Shown here piece by piece: positions 12,470 to 23,470 of a stretch of DNA of 64,000 nt. Source of the DNA: Craspedostauros australis (Eukaryota > Bacillariophyta > Bacillariophyceae > Mastogloiales > Achnanthaceae); NCBI GenBank assembly GCA_026770025.1, contig JAMXDE010000004.1:2542001-2606000 (forward strand), given 5' to 3'. Below the pieces are notes generated by a model. That model was not told the DNA's origin, searched no databases, and saw nothing but the letters and a program-made list of their open reading frames with translations. Each line of letters begins with the position of its first letter. Position 1 is the first letter of the stretch. The position numbers and the translations under genes are program-made.

Positions 12470-13209
12470 GGACGCGGTACGTTGAATACCATCACGAGGC
12501 TTGCCGTATTGCTCGTACTAATAGACATCATCATCGTTTCCCTCGTTGACGCGCCCAGGAGAAGAGCGCAGCGCAGTGCATGACGATGGTGATGCTTGGT
12601 TGCTTGATTGGTGAGAAGAAGTTGGTGCTCTGCCAACATGATGAGCATGCAGCAATCAGCCCCAAGCCATTCGACCTGTTGCGCTCATGGCGTGGGTGGC
12701 CACGAACAACGACAAGTACTGGTGCTGCAAGGTGGAAACAGAGTCAACTTCCTCCAATCGATGATCCTTGGGCTTACTTCGGTAGACATTCCGTGTGGGT
12801 TGCTGGCGTGTTTGTGTGAGTATTGGTGTCGTGAACATGTGTTTGTACCGTGCAAGTACTCGCATGGCAGATGTGTGTTGGTTGCGTTCCTTCAGTTGTT
12901 GTTGTTGGTGTGGAGAAATGTGAAGAGTATGGGAAAATATCGGATCACGAAATTCACTTCAAATGATGAGACAATCCACGATTTGGCAAGATGCTTGCCT
13001 CCGATTTGTTCCGATGTGTGCAAAGATCTCGTGACATCACAGAAACAAGTGCCAACGCAGAGATTGCAGCCAAGACCGCAACGCGTGCCACTGTTTGGAT
13101 CCATCGGAAGGCCAACACCCATCCATCCATCCTTTCACCACACAAGGCAGTGGCAATACCAATAACGGCACCACCACCACCACCATCAACAACAACGATT
13201 CCCAGCAAC
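12470..13209. other. Divergent intergenic region
   Basis: Lies between the small minus-strand secreted gene and the plus-strand lumen protein, and must hold both promoters and 5' UTRs. The sequence just before 13210 is CA-rich (CCACCACCACCATCAACAACAACG), typical of a leader rather than coding DNA. Open frames here are not supported. Confidence 0.5.
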
Positions 13210-13866
13210 ATGACAAACAACACCACCACCAACAACGCCAGCAAAATCGCCTTGCTGTGCCTGCTGATGATGTCGGCGGCAAGGGGCTTGTCATTGAACG
13301 GTGGAACGAACCAAAGAACACGAAATGTCGCTGTGGCCAATGAAGGCAGCAGCATTTCACGACGAGATGTCATGTTCGGCGTGGCATCAGCGCTCGTGAT
13401 GTTGCCCATCGCCGCCACTGCCGACGAAGGAACTGCTACCGCGTGCAACAGCAACAAGCAGTGCAATCTCTCGAACGAGGAACTCGCCGCCGCAATCACC
13501 AAGGATGTTGTGGAGAACCAGTTCCTGGTGCGCGCGGACATCACCAGATCGCTGTACGACGAATCCGCAACCTTCACGGATGAGATCGACACCTACAAAA
13601 TGGATCAATGGATCAAAGGCACGAAGAAGCTCTTCGTGGCCAACAACTCGGATGTGCGGCTCGTGGCGGACAGCGTCAAGGCCGATGCCACGAAGGTGGA
13701 ATTCCGGTTCGATGAGGACCTGCAGTTCAACATCCCGTTCCGACCCACGGTGTACCTGAGCGGAAGAGTGGAGCTCAAGCGGGATCCGTCGACCGGTCTC
13801 ATTACGTCATACCAAGAATTTTGGGACCAGAGCGTCACGAAGGTGTTGAAGACAGCCAAGTTCTGA
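13210..13866 (+). CDS. Thylakoid-lumen NTF2/SnoaL-like protein (DUF2358-like) with Tat presequence
   Basis: 218 residues from the ATG at 13210 (the open frame extends upstream but through CA-rich leader). The presequence is bipartite: hydrophobic signal ALLCLLMMSAARGLSLNG, a short transit region, then a twin-arginine segment SRRDVMFGVASALVMLPIAA followed by ATADE, a standard Tat/lumen cleavage context. The mature part (about 70-218) has the pattern of the NTF2-like DUF2358 fold: an N-terminal helix with a Y-D-E/F-x-D pair (LYDESATFTDEID), then strands ending in SGRVELKRDPSTGLI and YQEFWDQSVTKVL. These proteins are found in plastids of plants and algae, with roles not settled. The assignment rests on pattern, not search. 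Confidence 0.75.
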   Translation: MTNNTTTNNASKIALLCLLMMSAARGLSLNGGTNQRTRNVAVANEGSSISRRDVMFGVASALVMLPIAATADEGTATACNSNKQCNLSNEELAAAITKDVVENQFLVRADITRSLYDESATFTDEIDTYKMDQWIKGTKKLFVANNSDVRLVADSVKADATKVEFRFDEDLQFNIPFRPTVYLSGRVELKRDPSTGLITSYQEFWDQSVTKVLKTAKF

Positions 13867-14681
13867 GTGGCGTGACCAGCACATCCGCATGCATGCCATA
13901 CGTATGTGCGCCTCCTCTTTCTCATCTTTGGGCGGCGTGCGGCTCCAAGTGCAGGTGAGAAGTACGAACGTATGCGTGAAGGTCTGCAACGTTGCACACC
14001 GAATGGACGGACGGAGTGAGCAGGAGTGTCAAAGCAAAGCAAGAGCTGTCCCGTCGCGTCATACGGCGCAGAGGCCAAACGCGAAGGCGACGGCGATGTC
14101 TCACCCTCTGGAATTGTCGTCGGAATCGCACTCCGGCCAAAGCCGAATACCCTCTGTCAGGGAAGAGGTGGTAGAGGTTCGCTGCAGCTTGTAACACAAC
14201 AGAACTATTCAACTCAACCCAAGTCAATACAAAGTCGGTGCGATGCAAACCGAATACGCCTTTCTAGTCTTATCGCCATTTACTTGTGTTGGCACGAGCT
14301 GATATTCTGTTGCACAATTGTGGAGCCGTCTGGCGGCGCTCTGGCAGACCAGAACTTCTAGAGTTGTCGAGGCGCGTAACGGCTCCATGCGAAGAGGCAG
14401 CAAGTCGTCGCATGCAGAATGCATTGATAAAACTCTCTTCAATAGTGCAACTGAAAGCGATACTCCTGACGTGAACAACCGCACTCGCATGCACCGTATA
14501 CGGGGCAGAAGACGATGTCGAAAATCGCGCGGGACTTCACGAACGAATGCGAAAGTTGTTCGGGCATGCACTAGTACGAATACGAGTACGTGTATGATTG
14601 TGGTATGTTGCAAAATTGTGCTGAGGTGAATTGGTAGAATAGAGTGCACTGAGCGAAAGATATTTTTGTGCTGCTCGATGC
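13867..14681. other. Convergent intergenic spacer, nothing supported
   Basis: About 815 bp between the 3' ends of the lumen protein (plus) and the U-box gene (minus). Short open frames exist on both strands with no domain, presequence or splice-compatible continuation. Confidence 0.5.
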
Positions 14682-15722
14682 TCAAGCCGCGTCTTCAACG
14701 ATCTCAACCCCAACACCAATTTTGTGGAAATGCTGTTTGAGTGACATGAGGGAAGCGTCGTCGTCGTCGTCGTTGCTGCTGCTGTTCGTGATGCTGGTTT
14801 CGGTGCTTTGGATGCTGAGTCTCGAGAAGGCGCGGGCGGCCTCGTCCGCTGCTCGGATCGTATCGTTTGTCGTAAGTGCTGATGTCGAAGAGCGCGTTGT
14901 GTGCGAGAGCGAGAATGTCGGCGTCTGTGGTAGCGGCGATGATGCTGTGGATAGAAGGCTGAGACGACTGGCTGTCGCATAGTTGGAATCCATATCGAGG
15001 GGATGATCGATCGAGATCAAGCTGCTACTGCTGCTGCGGCTGCCTTGCGTGCTGTGCAAGCTCGATCTTCGTGCTTCATTGCGATTTCTCCATCGTCTGA
15101 TCTCCATCTGAAGGCAGTGATTCGACGTCAGATGAGACACGCGCAATGGCCGGCCAGTGACGGGACATTCCTCCTTGTTCATGTCCAACCATTCCATGAT
15201 GGCCCTTCGTTCGAAGTTGACGCCCGCCCGTGTTGTGACGGGATCTCTCATCACTTCCTTTGTCAATGGGCACATGTACTCCTGCGGACAGCCAAGGTTG
15301 AGCAGGGTCATGTTGTGGCCGTCTGTCATGGCGGTGCTGCAGGATCCTGATCGTGTTGAGGAACACGACGCAACCCTCTCCATCTTGCGGCAGAAGTTGA
15401 TCATGGCGACGACCTGATACTCCTTGTACCACGGCTGCTTCCTCCTCCATGACTTGATGGCCCGGTGCAGCTCGTAGTCTGGCTTGAGGCAGGACGCATC
15501 GAGCAAGGTCTTCGTTACAGGACACCACACGCTGCCGCTCTTGATCCATTCCAGAACGGCAGCCTCCTCGAAGTGCACGCCCTCATTGGAGACGACGGGT
15601 GTCTTCATCAGCTTCTTGCTGATGGGGCACACGAACTTTCTCGGCACCTTCATGCGGAGCTTTTTGGTAGGGCTGGGCATCTTCGGGATGATTTCCAGCG
15701 GGTGCTCACATTGTGGAACCAT
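14682..15722 (-). CDS. Double U-box domain protein, probable E3 ubiquitin ligase
   Basis: 346 residues from the ATG at 15722; the same frame is open upstream to 16055 but that part is Ala/Val low complexity and probably 5' UTR. U-box 1 (about residues 27-97) begins VPRKFVCPISKKLMKTPVV and contains the ILEW-like segment AVLEWIKSG and a CPVTKTLL turn. U-box 2 (about 148-222) begins EYMCPLTKEVMRDPVTT with AIMEWLDMN and CPVTGRPL. Both keep the hydrophobic U-box core and, as in the family, lack full RING zinc ligands. The C-terminus is Ser/Thr-rich with an Asp run (DDDDDAS). No substrate-binding repeats (ARM, WD) are visible. Tandem U-boxes are frequent in diatoms; partners are unknown. Confidence 0.85.
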   Translation of the reverse strand: MVPQCEHPLEIIPKMPSPTKKLRMKVPRKFVCPISKKLMKTPVVSNEGVHFEEAAVLEWIKSGSVWCPVTKTLLDASCLKPDYELHRAIKSWRRKQPWYKEYQVVAMINFCRKMERVASCSSTRSGSCSTAMTDGHNMTLLNLGCPQEYMCPLTKEVMRDPVTTRAGVNFERRAIMEWLDMNKEECPVTGRPLRVSHLTSNHCLQMEIRRWRNRNEARRSSLHSTQGSRSSSSSLISIDHPLDMDSNYATASRLSLLSTASSPLPQTPTFSLSHTTRSSTSALTTNDTIRAADEAARAFSRLSIQSTETSITNSSSNDDDDDASLMSLKQHFHKIGVGVEIVEDAA

Positions 15723-18219
15723 CGGTCTGATTTGGTTGAGTGAACAACGCTGTTGCGTACTGGTGAGTGTTTGTGAGTGTTTGCACGAGTGGAGGAGGTG
15801 GTTTGGTCGAAGTGATGACACTGCTACTGCTACTGCTGCCGCTGCTGCTGCTGGCGTTGTGGCGTGATCAACTCCGTTGGTTGTATGATAGAATGCGACA
15901 GAATGCTCACGTGAGAGTGAGTCGCAGTCCACTGCTCGAAGCGAATGGGAGATACGGGGAGAGTACTGTGTGGAGAAGAGCAGAGGAGAGACTCTTCGTG
16001 TTGTGAGTGGCAGTGTTGTCTTGCGCTGTACTCGAATTCGTGCTTGTGCTCGCACTTGTGCTCGTAATTGTTACTGGAATTGTGTGGATGATAGTTGCTG
16101 TTGCTGTTGTTGCTGTCTTTGCGGTTTGTGACCTGCGGGAGATACTGTCACGGTTCGACGAGAACGAACAAAGAAACCGAGGGAGAGTCGCGGACGGCAA
16201 CAAACACGGAGGTTTGTGCGTGATTTGTATGGTGAGTGATACCGAGAGGTCGGCATGATCGCGCGATAGTCATGGAACCGTGGCTTCGTGTTCCTATCCT
16301 GCAATTGAGAGCGCAAGGTGGTCACGTCTGTGTCGGGTGCCCCACGTTGAGTGCATGTTGAGCACACGCAGATCGTTTGTACCAACATCTGCCATCACGG
16401 CACGAGTCTTGGAGGCGGAGACGTGACCTGGACATAACAAACCCTTCCGGTGAACTGTTAAATGTCCGGAATTGTGCTGTCGCATTGGCATGTTCTCCAT
16501 AATTGACAAAGCCAAAGAACAGCCTCGTTGACAACCAATCCTCACGTGACCACGAGTTGGCTCCGCCATTCTCACTTTTTTGCCCTCTTCGGTTGTGCCC
16601 AAGCACAACGATTTCCACAATAAAACGGCGGGGCAGGCTCATTCTGACGTTGTATTTCGTTCTTTGCGAGATGGTTGGCATTGCGAGACCACACCTCAAA
16701 GTCGCAAGTGCAGGGTGAGATGTCGTTATCTGTCGAGCACCAGAGAACATAATGCTGTATCTGATGGCCGTTGCATGTGGACTCCAGTTTCATCGTATGT
16801 CTGCCACATCACGACTTTAGCTCCCGCGTCAACATTCTTTGAGAGAACCGAAGATGGCAAACAATGACCTCTTTGGCTTGATTGACCTCAACTGAGTTCG
16901 GTTTGGATTGTCGGGGCGTTTGCAATGTTGGCAGACGAGCGCCTCACAAATAAGCCAAGCAAATGGATCTCTCAAAGGAGCATACATGCGGGCACAATGA
17001 AGAGTGCCCTAACTCGCACTCTACAATGCAGTATGCAGAGAAGCAGCTGAGTCTATGTTCATCTCTCATCGTCGCACGGGTACGCGTTATCCGAACCAGA
17101 GCATAAAAATCCTCACACCAATTCCACTCTGGAATCAACGGTTTCTCGCTGCGCAGGGCCTTCAACGTCTTTTGTTTCGTTTCGTTTCGTCTTCAAGTAT
17201 TGCCGTTCGCAAATGCCCGTGCTTGACACCACGTACAATACCGTGCATGCGGCATTTCCATATGTATGGCAGTGGTGGCGCTTCAGAGAACGGAATGGTC
17301 AACGAAAGTGAGAGAGCGCACAGGTACGATCTGGAGCGGTGCCAGATATAATACTATTCGTAACGATCAAAGATTGGCACCAACGCAAACTCTTTTCGTC
17401 AGTGCGATGGAGAGAATCATCGATCTCTTCCCTTCACAGCTTTCTGTGGTCAGCGAGACACGCACTTGGTTTCCCTTGCGACTGCCATGCTTGTTTCCAG
17501 TACTCCACCCGCTGCTCTCACTCATTCGTCCTGTCCGCCCGCCTCTGATGCGGAGGTGCTGCATGATTGTATTTGTACGCTGTCGATGCCGCGCACAATC
17601 GTAGCTGCGTGCAAGACGAGGGCCCAACAACAAACGATGGCCGCATGCTTTCGCGCGTTGCACCACACACGTGATGGCCTGCCTCGCGCCACCTTGTTCA
17701 CGGACCAATTTGCACGCAGCGGGAGACGAACGCCGAGAGAACAATCGCAGAGCTTTGCAAGCGTAGACACGCCAACGCCAAACTATCGCCTGTGGCATGA
17801 ACGGTTCGCTGCTCCAAACCTGCGTTTGCTTCCGGTAGAAGAGCGATCCCCGCCAAGTAAGGAAACCGGAGGGCAATCGGCTGTTTCATCAGCAGCCACG
17901 CGGGTTATGACTCGGCGTTTGTGTCCTTGTGACTGTTTGTTTCTCTGCCGTTCGTGACTGTCTGTTTGATGTTTGCGGAATTAATAGAAATGAAACTGAC
18001 AAAACAATCGACCTCCACGATTCCACAACAGCAACAATATAGTACGACTACTACGATTCCGTCTATTCAGATGAATCGATCAACTTGAGCCTAACAAAGC
18101 TCGGATGCGAAGCGAACCCAAAATGGCGTCTATGACAGTACCGTGCCACACAAGACACACATGTAGACTTTTCCAACATCATAGTTGTACTTCAAAACTT
18201 AGTTCATTATTCTACCCAC
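15723..18219. other. 2.5-kb intergenic region, no supported gene
   Basis: Upstream of the U-box gene and downstream of the next minus gene. It contains a CTG/CTA-rich simple tract at about 15819-15855. Open frames such as 17466-17957 (plus) and 17367-17876 (minus) overlap each other on opposite strands and show no domains. Confidence 0.4.
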
Positions 18220-19794
18220 TCACTTCACCCACAGCTTGCGCCTGGTGAGCTTGCGACGACGTCGCGGATGCGACAGAAGGGAGGATGTGGGGGTTGGACG
18301 ACGCCTCTTCTTGGTTGGTTCGTAGAGGGTCTTGCTCGGAGACGGCTGCGCGTCATCGTCATCGTCGCTGACCTCCTTGGCGAGGTGTGAGAACGGGCTG
18401 ACGATGCGGCTGTTCGTTGCGCATGGCGATGATAGTGCCACGATGTTCTTGGCTGGACTGAGGCAAGGTTCCGGCTTGTTTGCGGCCTTCGCGATGATAG
18501 CGTCACCGAGTGCCAGCCGCCGTGCGAAGCAGACGCCCGCGTGGCTCGATTCCCTGGACGCCTCCGCAATCTGCCCTTCGCATTGATCCTGAGACGATCG
18601 TGCGTCATCTTGGGCCTTGAGAACATGCTCCGTGTGGAGCCTTCGGATTTGGCCGATGCCAACGCAGAAGAACGGTTCGATGCCGCGCGCAAGGCCCTTC
18701 AGGACCAGCGGTTTGGACATGATGGCGTTGGCTCGAGGCTTGGTCTCGCGACACAGATCGATCTCATCTTCGAGCGTCTTGCGGGTTCTGCGCCGCGTTG
18801 TGTGGATGGCTTCGATGGCGGGGTCTTTGGGAGCCGCGGTTGGCGATGGTGGCTTGTAGGTGGCCGCGATCGCGCGTTGACGGCGAAGAATCTTTGCGCG
18901 TTCCTGCCTTGTCCACCAGATCTGCGTTTTGAGCTCCGCGATGTCTTCCTTGGACAGGGAGGAGGAGAAGGACCGTGTGGGGTAGATCTTGGATGGGTCT
19001 GCGAACAACGATGTAGGCGTTTGGTGTTGTTGTTGTTGCGAGGAGGAGGAGGAGAAGCGGACCCGGCGCGATGGTGCCGCAGCGTCCATGGACTGCTCGC
19101 TGTTGGTGTCGAAGACGATGGTTGGGCACTGTGCGTGAAGGGCAGTCTGTCCCAATGCCTCCGTCTCGTCAAACACGGTGTCGTCGTCGCTGTCGTCGCC
19201 ATCAGTTGATGGGACAGTAACAGCAGTCGGTGGAGCGCTGCGCGCAGAGAAGTGCTTGGCGAGAATGGGACTGCTGATGGTTGCGTCATCCTCGTTGTCG
19301 GATAAAGTGGCTTCGCTGTCATAGCCCTGATCAGCGTTGGCGTTTGCGTTGATGGCATTTGTACTCGTGCGTGGATCGTGCGATTCCGATGTTCGCTCAG
19401 CGAAGGTGGACGTGGAAGCAACATCACCTGAGTCGTTGTTGTCTCCCGCTTGGTGTGGGTGTTGCTCTTGCACGAACAACTTGGGCTGTTTGCGGCACAG
19501 TCGCACAGAAGCGAAGGAGTAGGACGCAGCGTATCTCACCCTTCTGGCTTTGGTCTCTATCGCCGACGGTGGTGGTGATGGCGATACTTTGGATCGAGAT
19601 GATCTCGGCAGAGAGCGACGGCGACCAGGACTGCTGCCGTTGCCACAAGCAGTTCGCTTGATGCAGCATCGTTTGCTCTGCGGCGATGACATGTTGAAGA
19701 GGATTGGCGAGCCACGTTCAGTGACTGTTGCAGGACTGCGAACTGGTGTGTTTGTGGCACTGCGGCTGTCTGACATGGAATGATCGCGGTTCAT
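18220..19794 (-). CDS. Ser/Pro-rich, probably nuclear, diatom-type protein of unknown function
   Basis: 524 residues from the ATG at 19794 (the frame is open to 19905 without a better start). Mostly disordered: Ser/Arg-rich N-terminus, acidic DGDDSDDDTVFDE stretch, SSSSSQQQQHQ tract. The only ordered-looking block is residues about 260-370. It contains RRVRFSSSS, then YPTRSFSSSLSKEDIAELK, then IWWTRQERAKILRRQRAI, a V-R-F ... W-x-x-x-E arrangement that I have seen repeated in many diatom predicted proteins of no known role. Basic clusters near the C-terminus (KKRRRPTPT, PRRRRKLTRRK) look like nuclear localisation signals. Function not assigned. Confidence 0.65.
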   Translation of the reverse strand: MNRDHSMSDSRSATNTPVRSPATVTERGSPILFNMSSPQSKRCCIKRTACGNGSSPGRRRSLPRSSRSKVSPSPPPSAIETKARRVRYAASYSFASVRLCRKQPKLFVQEQHPHQAGDNNDSGDVASTSTFAERTSESHDPRTSTNAINANANADQGYDSEATLSDNEDDATISSPILAKHFSARSAPPTAVTVPSTDGDDSDDDTVFDETEALGQTALHAQCPTIVFDTNSEQSMDAAAPSRRVRFSSSSSQQQQHQTPTSLFADPSKIYPTRSFSSSLSKEDIAELKTQIWWTRQERAKILRRQRAIAATYKPPSPTAAPKDPAIEAIHTTRRRTRKTLEDEIDLCRETKPRANAIMSKPLVLKGLARGIEPFFCVGIGQIRRLHTEHVLKAQDDARSSQDQCEGQIAEASRESSHAGVCFARRLALGDAIIAKAANKPEPCLSPAKNIVALSSPCATNSRIVSPFSHLAKEVSDDDDDAQPSPSKTLYEPTKKRRRPTPTSSLLSHPRRRRKLTRRKLWVK

Positions 19795-22642
19795 TGTGGC
19801 TGCTCTGCTCTGCTCAATGATGCTCAATGCTCTGCTTGGCTTCCTATTTACCTTCTTCTGATGTGCGTTGCCGTGGTTTGCTCTTCCCACGCTGGGATGG
19901 TTCAAATCGATTGGATTGGATCGGGTCGAGTGATGGAGAGTTGTCTGTGGTCTGCAGACGGACTCAGTTCCTTTCTACCGCACTACACTAATGCGTACCA
20001 CGCTGAATGCGATGGAGTACTCTACTCTACTCTAATGTATGCGATGCGATCACGATGATCGTTCGTTGCAATGGAGGCAGTCTGGGAGGCACGCAACACA
20101 GAACTTCTTCGGCTGAACAGGTTCCTTTGCGAAGCAAATGTTGTTGTCGTTGCTGTTGGTGTAGGCGTTGCAGTGCAGCGTACGAGTATCGGTGTGTGCT
20201 GTTGAGTGTGTGTGTGTGATGGCTGACGAATGTATGGTTAGCTGCTAAGTTGGATGTAGCTGAGGATGTGGATGTGAATGTAAGTGAGGTTGTGGTGTTG
20301 TTGCCGTCGTGAGCGGTGATTCATGTTTGGTTGTTTTGTGCATGTGCAAGTGTGTGTACATGTGTGTGTGTGCTGTGTGCGTTGTGGAGTGACCTTGTGC
20401 TGTTGTGTTTGCACTACCTTGTCTGCTTGATCGCTTGTTTGGTTGTTTGTTTGCTCGTGCCGGACCGACTCCTTCGCAAGTGACCGCGCTGCGTTGTGCA
20501 GTTTGGTGGAGTCGGTTGGTTGGTTGGTTGCTGCATGGGATTACATGGTGTTTGTCTGTGTGTGTTTTTGGTTGGCGTGGTCGGTTGATCAATCGCAGGG
20601 ATAAGACAGTTGACGTGCTTGTCGAGTTGTTTGGTCAGTTGGCCCGACCAGGTTTGGTCTCGTTTCGTTTTGTTTCGTTGCGCTGCGTCGTCGCCGTTCG
20701 CTGCTTTGCTTTGGTTGGTTGGTTCTTTGCTTCTGCCTTCCCCTTCCCTCCTTCTCGTCGTGGCGCATCCCTCCCGTTCTCAGCCAGTGTGTGCCCTTTT
20801 GCGTGTGTGCGTTGTCTTCGCTCGCTCTTCTGTCCCAAAAGGCACAAAAGACACGGCAGTTACGTTACGAGTAGTTTTGCGTCGTGCCACGCGGACACGG
20901 CGCGCGAGTGCTGAGTGTTTGTGTGTGGATGTACACCGTCATGCAGAAAGGCGATAGCATTGCTTTTTGCGCCATTCCTGTTTTTGGTTGCATGTCACCA
21001 TCGCCACCGCCATTACTCGTGACAACACGCGCATCCAATTCATTGGTTTTGGCTTCGACGCTCGACACAACACGCACAAATGAAGGAGGGCGGAGAGAAA
21101 CTGAGAGAGACCATCTCCGCTTTCTCTCTCTCTCTGTGTCTGTTCCGGTGTCTTGGCGTGAACGCAAGGGTCGTCCGCACACTGTATCCCTAGCAGAGTC
21201 ATGAACATCGTATCTATATGATATTTGCGGCAATATTTCTATTGGATCACAATTTTGATTGAAACACATTCAATAATGTGAGTCCAGACACAATAATATA
21301 CATAATTTAACATTACCGTTATGTTCAATAGACAAGTCAAGACCCTTTTACTCGCCACGACACGCTAGGAATAAGTAGAAATTCCCCTTCTTGCCACATC
21401 ACATCGCTGATTCCGGTGCCCAGCAAACCGTCGAAAACGACCATGGGGCTGATGATGCGCGGACAATGCTGCAGCAGATGGCGCAACGTTGTGTCAACGC
21501 ACGCAACGACAAAATTATCGTTCACACGAGCGGAAGCGAAGCGTCTCTGGACCACACACAAGGCGTCCGTTTGGGCGCTCTTGCTTCGGAATTTTGTGCG
21601 GCGTCAACAACGTGACGAATCCTTGCGGGGGAGAGAGGAATTGGATTTGCTTCTTGTCCACAGATCGTAAAATACTTCTCCACACACTCCACTACTCTGC
21701 GTCAACAACACAAAGCGCAAGAGGAATCAACTCACCAGCACACACACACTACGCAACGTGCCGTAACACGACGTGATGGAAGTCATGGGATTGCGTTGCC
21801 AAGGAACACTCGCACAGCCAAGAACACCCGCACCACGACTTCCATCACATGGGTTTCACAAACCCAACGAAGGGAAGAGAAGGCGCACGAACCGTCATCG
21901 ATGCAAAACTGAACCCTCGCAAACACACAAAGGGAGCCTTCTGATCGTGTCTCCGGCCATCCAATCAGCATCGACGATGACCTCCGCCAAAAACGACGCG
22001 CGTCCTTTGACATCTTCACGAATACTTGCGCCCGCAGACCTGATTCGAAGTCTTTTCGGCATCCTTCTTCTCTCTTCATCTTCGTTTGATGTCAGTGCGC
22101 GAATCTACTTGAGCTCCTTTGCTTCATTCAGTTTCGTGCTTGTGCAAGAACCGACATGATGCCTGCAGCAACCATGCGAAGATCGCACTAGACGAGTGCA
22201 CGGTTGCAATCCAACGTTTGATTGAGGAGGATTACCTGCACCGCGCTGCTTGGTATTGTCCATGTTCATGTTGTTTGGATACATGATGAGGATTTATAAC
22301 TTCCATAGTCTATGAGAACCGCTTCCGACTCGACCGAGATACAAGTCATCTCTCTTGACACGATGAACAAGGCTACGTGCGATTCGCCTGTCATGGTATC
22401 TTCATCAACTTTCGTGATCTGTCTCTTGGACTGGAGCAACACATGCTTCCTCCGTGCTCATGCTATTATAAAAATGCGAGATGGTACAAATACGCTGATC
22501 CGCCATAATACTGTACGCTGGCAAGTGATGTAGAAAGCGGAGGAGAGCAGATTGAACTTGACTCCAGTGGGCATGATCGTGCACGGAATCTCTATCACTC
22601 TGCCATACAAGTTACTGTATTGCATTATTCCATACTTGTACT
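19795..22642. other. 2.8-kb intergenic region with simple repeats
   Basis: Upstream of the Ser-rich gene (minus) and downstream of the ubiquitin-like gene (minus). It contains GT-rich tracts (20190-20390), a CT tract near 21120-21137, and a CTCTACTCTACTCT motif near 20017-20033. No coding region could be supported; a minus frame at 21337-21561 reads somewhat like protein but has no continuation. Confidence 0.4.
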
Positions 22643-23470
22643 CTAATCATCCTCATCCAGCTCGTTGAGGGCAAGAGTCGATGATGTGTCCGGTGACATG
22701 CCATCGAACAGGCCCGGTGGGATTCCGCTGGCTCCAGCATCACCTGCGCCTCCCATCATGGACTGCATGAGGTCGTTCGAATCCATGTTCTCGTACATCT
22801 TGGCGGCGGCCTGCATGGCCTCCCTCCACGCCACTGGATCATTCAGCAATTCCTCCATGCCAGGCATGCTCCCCATCATGGACTTCAGCATGGGATTGCT
22901 CAGGATCATCTGACGCGATTGCTCCAGCCGTTCCGGATCGTTCATCATCTCCTGGAACATGGGCGATTTCATGAGGGTGGACATTTGTTCCATGGATTCG
23001 GAGAGACCGGCACCGCCAGCACCACCGCCCATCTGCTCGACCATCTCATCCAGCTTGCTCGTGTCGATGCCCGATTCGGCCAGCTTCTCCTTCATCTGGT
23101 CCATCAACGCATCCGTTCCCGAAGCTGGTGCCGCAGCCGCGGTTGTGCTCTTGGATTTGGACTTGCCGCTCGATTTCTTTTTGCTGCTGGGCACCAAATT
23201 GAGCTGATCGCCATCCTGCACACCGACGTCGCTGAGGACATCCGACTTGGACAGGCTCTTGCCGCTGAACAGCACGCGGCCCTGCTGCTTGGGGTCGACG
23301 CCACTGACATCGGAGAGGCGTTCCTGCAGCTCCTGCACGGTGGCGACGCCGTCGGGGATTTCGTACTTCTTGCCGCGCAAGGTCACGGAGAGGTTGGTGA
23401 TGGGCGACGCCGCCAACGCAACGAACGTGGCGAAGCCGGACAGGATGGTGCAAGCGAATGCGGTCTTCAT
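22643..23470 (-). CDS. Signal-peptide-bearing ubiquitin-like / STI1 (ubiquilin-like) protein
   Basis: 275 residues from the ATG at 23470. Residues 1-22 (MKTAFACTILSGFATFVALA) form a good ER signal peptide. Residues about 27-93 are a ubiquitin-like domain (LRGKKYEIPDG, GRVLFSGKSLSKSDVLSDVG, DGDQLNLVP). A Lys/Ser linker (SSKKKSSGKSKSKS) follows. Residues about 160-235 resemble STI1/heat-shock chaperonin-binding repeats (SPMFQEMMNDPERLEQ, NPMLKSMMGSMPGMEELL) with the Met-rich N-P motifs of ubiquilin. No UBA domain is visible at the C-terminus. Ubiquilins are normally cytosolic shuttles. A presequence would place this one in the ER, or in the periplastid space where diatoms run an ERAD-derived import machine. 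No Phe follows the predicted cleavage site, so the destination is open. Confidence 0.8.
   Translation of the reverse strand: MKTAFACTILSGFATFVALAASPITNLSVTLRGKKYEIPDGVATVQELQERLSDVSGVDPKQQGRVLFSGKSLSKSDVLSDVGVQDGDQLNLVPSSKKKSSGKSKSKSTTAAAAPASGTDALMDQMKEKLAESGIDTSKLDEMVEQMGGGAGGAGLSESMEQMSTLMKSPMFQEMMNDPERLEQSRQMILSNPMLKSMMGSMPGMEELLNDPVAWREAMQAAAKMYENMDSNDLMQSMMGGAGDAGASGIPPGLFDGMSPDTSSTLALNELDEDD

Noticed and set aside
15723..16055. N-terminal extension of the double U-box protein
   Set aside because: In frame and open, but Ala/Val low complexity from a CTG-type repeat, without targeting features. The ATG at 15722 directly precedes the conserved part.
21337..21561. Minus frame reading TLRHLLQHCPRIISPMVVFDG
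   Set aside because: Sounds protein-like but is isolated; no exon with matching phase found upstream or downstream.
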